Position numbers and translations under genes: made by a program
Notes under the pieces: generated by a model
What the model saw: only the letters and a program-made list of their open reading frames with translations
Told to the model about the DNA's origin: nothing
The model's database searches: none
DNA from: an uncultured Eubacterium sp.
Lineage (GTDB): Bacteria; Bacillota; Clostridia; Lachnospirales; Lachnospiraceae
Length of the DNA stretch: 25,755 nucleotides
Direction of reading: 5' to 3'
Assembly (NCBI GenBank): GCA_900551945.1
Contig: URYE01000032.1
Coordinates: 1 to 25,755, forward strand
In this document: one piece after another, positions 23,706 through 25,755 of the stretch
How positions within the stretch are numbered: position 1 is the first letter of the stretch
Layout: every line of letters starts with the position of its first letter

Positions 23706-25568
23706 TTACTTATCTAATTCCAAATACTTCTTCCAGAACTTTATGTTCTTTAACTTATCTCCATTCTTTTGGAAATCCTTCTTAGCTTTATCATACTTTA
23801 AGTCAATTTCAATATTTAAGCCAAGTACAAGGAAAAATGTAGTTATAAGCTCTTTCCAACTTCTCTCACATTCAAATGCCTTATTAGATGTTACATCATA
23901 ATATACAACCTTTTTAGCTCTCCATACACTATAAGGTGTTGACTGTGCCATAGAAACTATTCTTGTACGTCCTGCTGGAAGTAAGTAGCCATTAAATGTT
24001 AATTTTCTTATCTTATCATGTCTAGGATTAATTCGCATTATTCTGCTATTCTGATACTTATTATAATGGAATGGCTCACTTATTTCTGACATTGGTACTG
24101 CCTTATAGCCTGCTGCCATTATCTCTTGATGAAGCTGTTCACCATCAGTATTAAGTAAGAACTTAGTACCTCTTAAGTAATCACTGACACCTCTTGTATG
24201 AAGATAGATATTCTTATATCTATATCTTTTTACTTCACCCTTCCACTGTTCCCATACAGCCTTCTTTAATTCCTTCTTGCCCCAGTTAGGGAAATGGAAT
24301 GTATTATCAATAAGTCGGTTACGGATAATATAATACTCAAGGAATGAAGAATACTTATTTTCAAATGGTTCATGCCATACGCAAATACCATTCATAAGAA
24401 TAAGGTTCTTCATATTTCTAAGACCATACTCTAAATCATCACCTCTAATAAAGATTGGAAGTGGAAGATTTTCTTCTGATACAACGCTCATTGGGAAACA
24501 GCAATACCACCAAGCATTAAACTCTGTGTATTCTTCTATTTCATTCATAAGACAATCCCAAGTAACGTTCATGTTTAAGTTGCCCTTATTAGATATAAGC
24601 TCACCTGCATTCCATGAAGCACCTGACTCAACCTGCATATTCTGCTTGTCATTTCTTAACATTGCACCACCAATGAAAGAATCTTCATATTCGTCTTTTA
24701 AAAGTGAAAGAATTGTATATGTCTTTTCTATAGACTCTGTATCAATAGTGATATCATCGTCCATAAGAAGTGCATGTGTAATTCCATACTTATTGTCATC
24801 TTTAAGAATTTCTATAAGACCTCTTGTAAAGCCACCTGCTCCACCAGTGTTCTTATTCTGTACAATGTGAATATGGTCTGAGCTTAACTTGTCTATATCA
24901 AGAGTTTTACCGTTATCAGATATAAATACTTCTAACTTATCACAAAGATTGCTTTCCTTATTAGAAAAAATATTTTTATTCAAAAGACTTATATTATTCT
25001 CAATAAATCTTTCTCTCTTGAATGTACAAATATCAATACCAATCTTTGGCTGTCTTAAACTTTCTGTAATAGTAGTATCTTCATAGTAACCACCGAAGAA
25101 CTTGCTGCCATCTTTTAATGAATGGAGTTCAAAATATAACATTCCCTTATCAGCATTTTCAAATGATAATGAGCATTTAGTTCTCTTAGTAGCTTTAAAT
25201 TCTTCTCTTGCAAGCTCCTTACGGATTACTTCTCCATGAAGAAATACTTTACTGCACAATGTCATAACAAAGTGTCCTTGAAGCTCTAATGTTACTGTTA
25301 CATTATTAACTACAGTATATTTTTTCCATTTTTCAATTGAAAATCCATTAAAGTATGTGTCAAATGCTACACGTCCTTCTTTTTCAAATTCAAGTCCACC
25401 GTCACTTAACTCATGTAACTTATCATAATTAACATAGTTAAGGTTAGCTTTTCTATGATTTTCATCTCTATCAATGTTAAAATCCTCATCAATCATATTA
25501 CTATGAAAATATAACTTTTCCTCTGTACACACGCCCTGTTTAGGCCAGATAATATTCTGAAGTTTCAT
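23706..25568 (-). CDS. GlfT2-like galactofuranosyltransferase-type GT2
   Basis: This 620-residue protein has the three-part layout of the GlfT2 family. An N-terminal beta-sandwich domain (about 1-170) is followed by a GT-A core (about 175-410) and a helical C-terminal part. Motifs seen are GIDICTFKRERF (177-188), NKNTGGAGGFTRG (238-250), the metal-binding MDDDI (269-273) and NAWWYCCFP (351-359). Also present are the catalytic-type RGDDLEYGLR (375-384) and VWHEPF (397-402). GlfT2 polymerises galactofuranose from UDP-Galf. Family members in Gram-positive polysaccharide clusters add Galf or related sugars. The SD is weak (GCGAAAG), and a perfect inverted repeat lies 25-47 nt before the ATG. GC is clearly higher than in the Wzx/Wzy half. 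No UDP-galactopyranose mutase gene is in the window. Confidence 0.88.
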   Translation of the reverse strand: MKLQNIIWPKQGVCTEEKLYFHSNMIDEDFNIDRDENHRKANLNYVNYDKLHELSDGGLEFEKEGRVAFDTYFNGFSIEKWKKYTVVNNVTVTLELQGHFVMTLCSKVFLHGEVIRKELAREEFKATKRTKCSLSFENADKGMLYFELHSLKDGSKFFGGYYEDTTITESLRQPKIGIDICTFKRERFIENNISLLNKNIFSNKESNLCDKLEVFISDNGKTLDIDKLSSDHIHIVQNKNTGGAGGFTRGLIEILKDDNKYGITHALLMDDDITIDTESIEKTYTILSLLKDEYEDSFIGGAMLRNDKQNMQVESGASWNAGELISNKGNLNMNVTWDCLMNEIEEYTEFNAWWYCCFPMSVVSEENLPLPIFIRGDDLEYGLRNMKNLILMNGICVWHEPFENKYSSFLEYYIIRNRLIDNTFHFPNWGKKELKKAVWEQWKGEVKRYRYKNIYLHTRGVSDYLRGTKFLLNTDGEQLHQEIMAAGYKAVPMSEISEPFHYNKYQNSRIMRINPRHDKIRKLTFNGYLLPAGRTRIVSMAQSTPYSVWRAKKVVYYDVTSNKAFECERSWKELITTFFLVLGLNIEIDLKYDKAKKDFQKNGDKLKNIKFWKKYLELDK

Positions 25569-25755
25569 CTGTATTCTTTCGCCAAAGAAATCATTGTAAT
25601 AAACAATATTACAATTACTCTATATAGCTTTTCCTTTCTTAATTTTTTTATATATTAACAGCTGCAAAACCACATACCTTTAGGTGTGTGAATACACAGC
25701 GTTCGTTACCATTACCTTTGATTTTGGATATATTTTTCAACAATCTCTTGCGAAA
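25569..25755. other. Right-edge region upstream of the GlfT2-like gene
   Basis: No complete gene fits in these 187 nt. A minus-strand frame open from the edge, SQEIVEKYIQNQR, stops at 25712 and could be the tail of an upstream gene; a second edge-open frame stops at 25648. An imperfect palindrome CACACACCT/AGGTATGTG (25671-25690, loop of only 2 nt) lies after the first stop. A perfect 9-bp inverted repeat is near the start codon. I see no convincing -35/-10 pair. Confidence 0.35.
25593..25615 (-). promoter_or_regulatory. Perfect inverted repeat upstream of the GlfT2-like gene (operator or leader hairpin)
   Basis: ATTGTAATA, 5 nt, TATTACAAT: nine perfect base pairs, 25-47 nt before the start codon. 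No T-run follows directly (ATTTCTTTGG), so it is not a standard terminator. The symmetry and spacing suit a dimeric repressor site or an mRNA hairpin controlling the region A operon. I do not assign a regulator family. Confidence 0.5.

Noticed and set aside
25671..25690. Rho-independent terminator at the right edge
   Set aside because: The stem has a mismatch and a 2-nt loop and only a short T-run follows later, so I note the palindrome but do not call a terminator.

Overview
All 25.8 kb reads as a surface-polysaccharide locus, and every gene I can support is on the minus strand, so transcription runs from high to low coordinates. The very low GC content, Gram-positive style SD sequences, sigma-A-type promoters, Wzx/Wzy-type polymer genes, and a GH25 lysozyme with 22-residue 'NExGWWYxxNGxxDxxYTGMA' wall-binding repeats point to a low-GC Firmicute. 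A Lachnospiraceae member (Lachnospira/Eubacterium/Roseburia/Butyrivibrio-like) is my best guess, from the repeat style and gene content only.

Region A (25755-17804) is a compact operon-like run: a GlfT2-like galactofuranosyltransferase-type GT2, a membrane-anchored right-handed beta-helix protein, an acyltransferase-3, a GtrB/DPM1-like GT2 with two C-terminal membrane segments, and a large GT-C-type membrane glycosyltransferase whose start overlaps the GtrB-like gene. A perfect 9-bp inverted repeat lies just upstream of the first gene.

Region B (17797-12392) holds two secreted wall-associated proteins, each with its own strong promoter. The first is a 1220-residue protein (signal peptide, 13 wall-binding repeats, two ricin-like beta-trefoil regions, beta-helix). 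Its beta-helix half is clearly paralogous to the membrane-anchored protein of region A. The second is a GH25 lysozyme carrying the same type of repeat, closed by a strong rho-independent terminator.

Region C (about 12200-92) is a classic Wzx/Wzy-dependent repeat-unit cluster with strikingly lower GC. It contains an initiating polyprenyl-phosphate glycosylphosphotransferase with two tandem catalytic-type domains (the first lacking the catalytic Glu), an acyltransferase-3, two GT4 enzymes, a GT2, an orphan membrane-anchored protein, a Wzy-type polymerase, a polysaccharide pyruvyl transferase and a Wzx flippase. At the window edge is the 5' end of gmd (GDP-mannose 4,6-dehydratase). Between the intact genes are decayed remnants: the 5' end of a second PGT-like gene, a frameshifted GT2, and fragments that look like the Fe-S/F420-hydrogenase-beta-type partner usually found beside pyruvyl transferases.

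Taken together (inference): region C builds and exports a repeat-unit polymer, probably containing a 6-deoxy-hexose, with acyl and possibly pyruvyl substituents. Region A adds further sugars outside the membrane and processes the glycan with a tethered beta-helix protein. Region B places a second copy of that beta-helix, with lectin-like modules, on the cell wall alongside a wall hydrolase. The paired membrane-bound and wall-bound beta-helix proteins, the pseudoenzyme-enzyme PGT fusion, and the Cys-bearing wall-binding repeats are the least ordinary parts.
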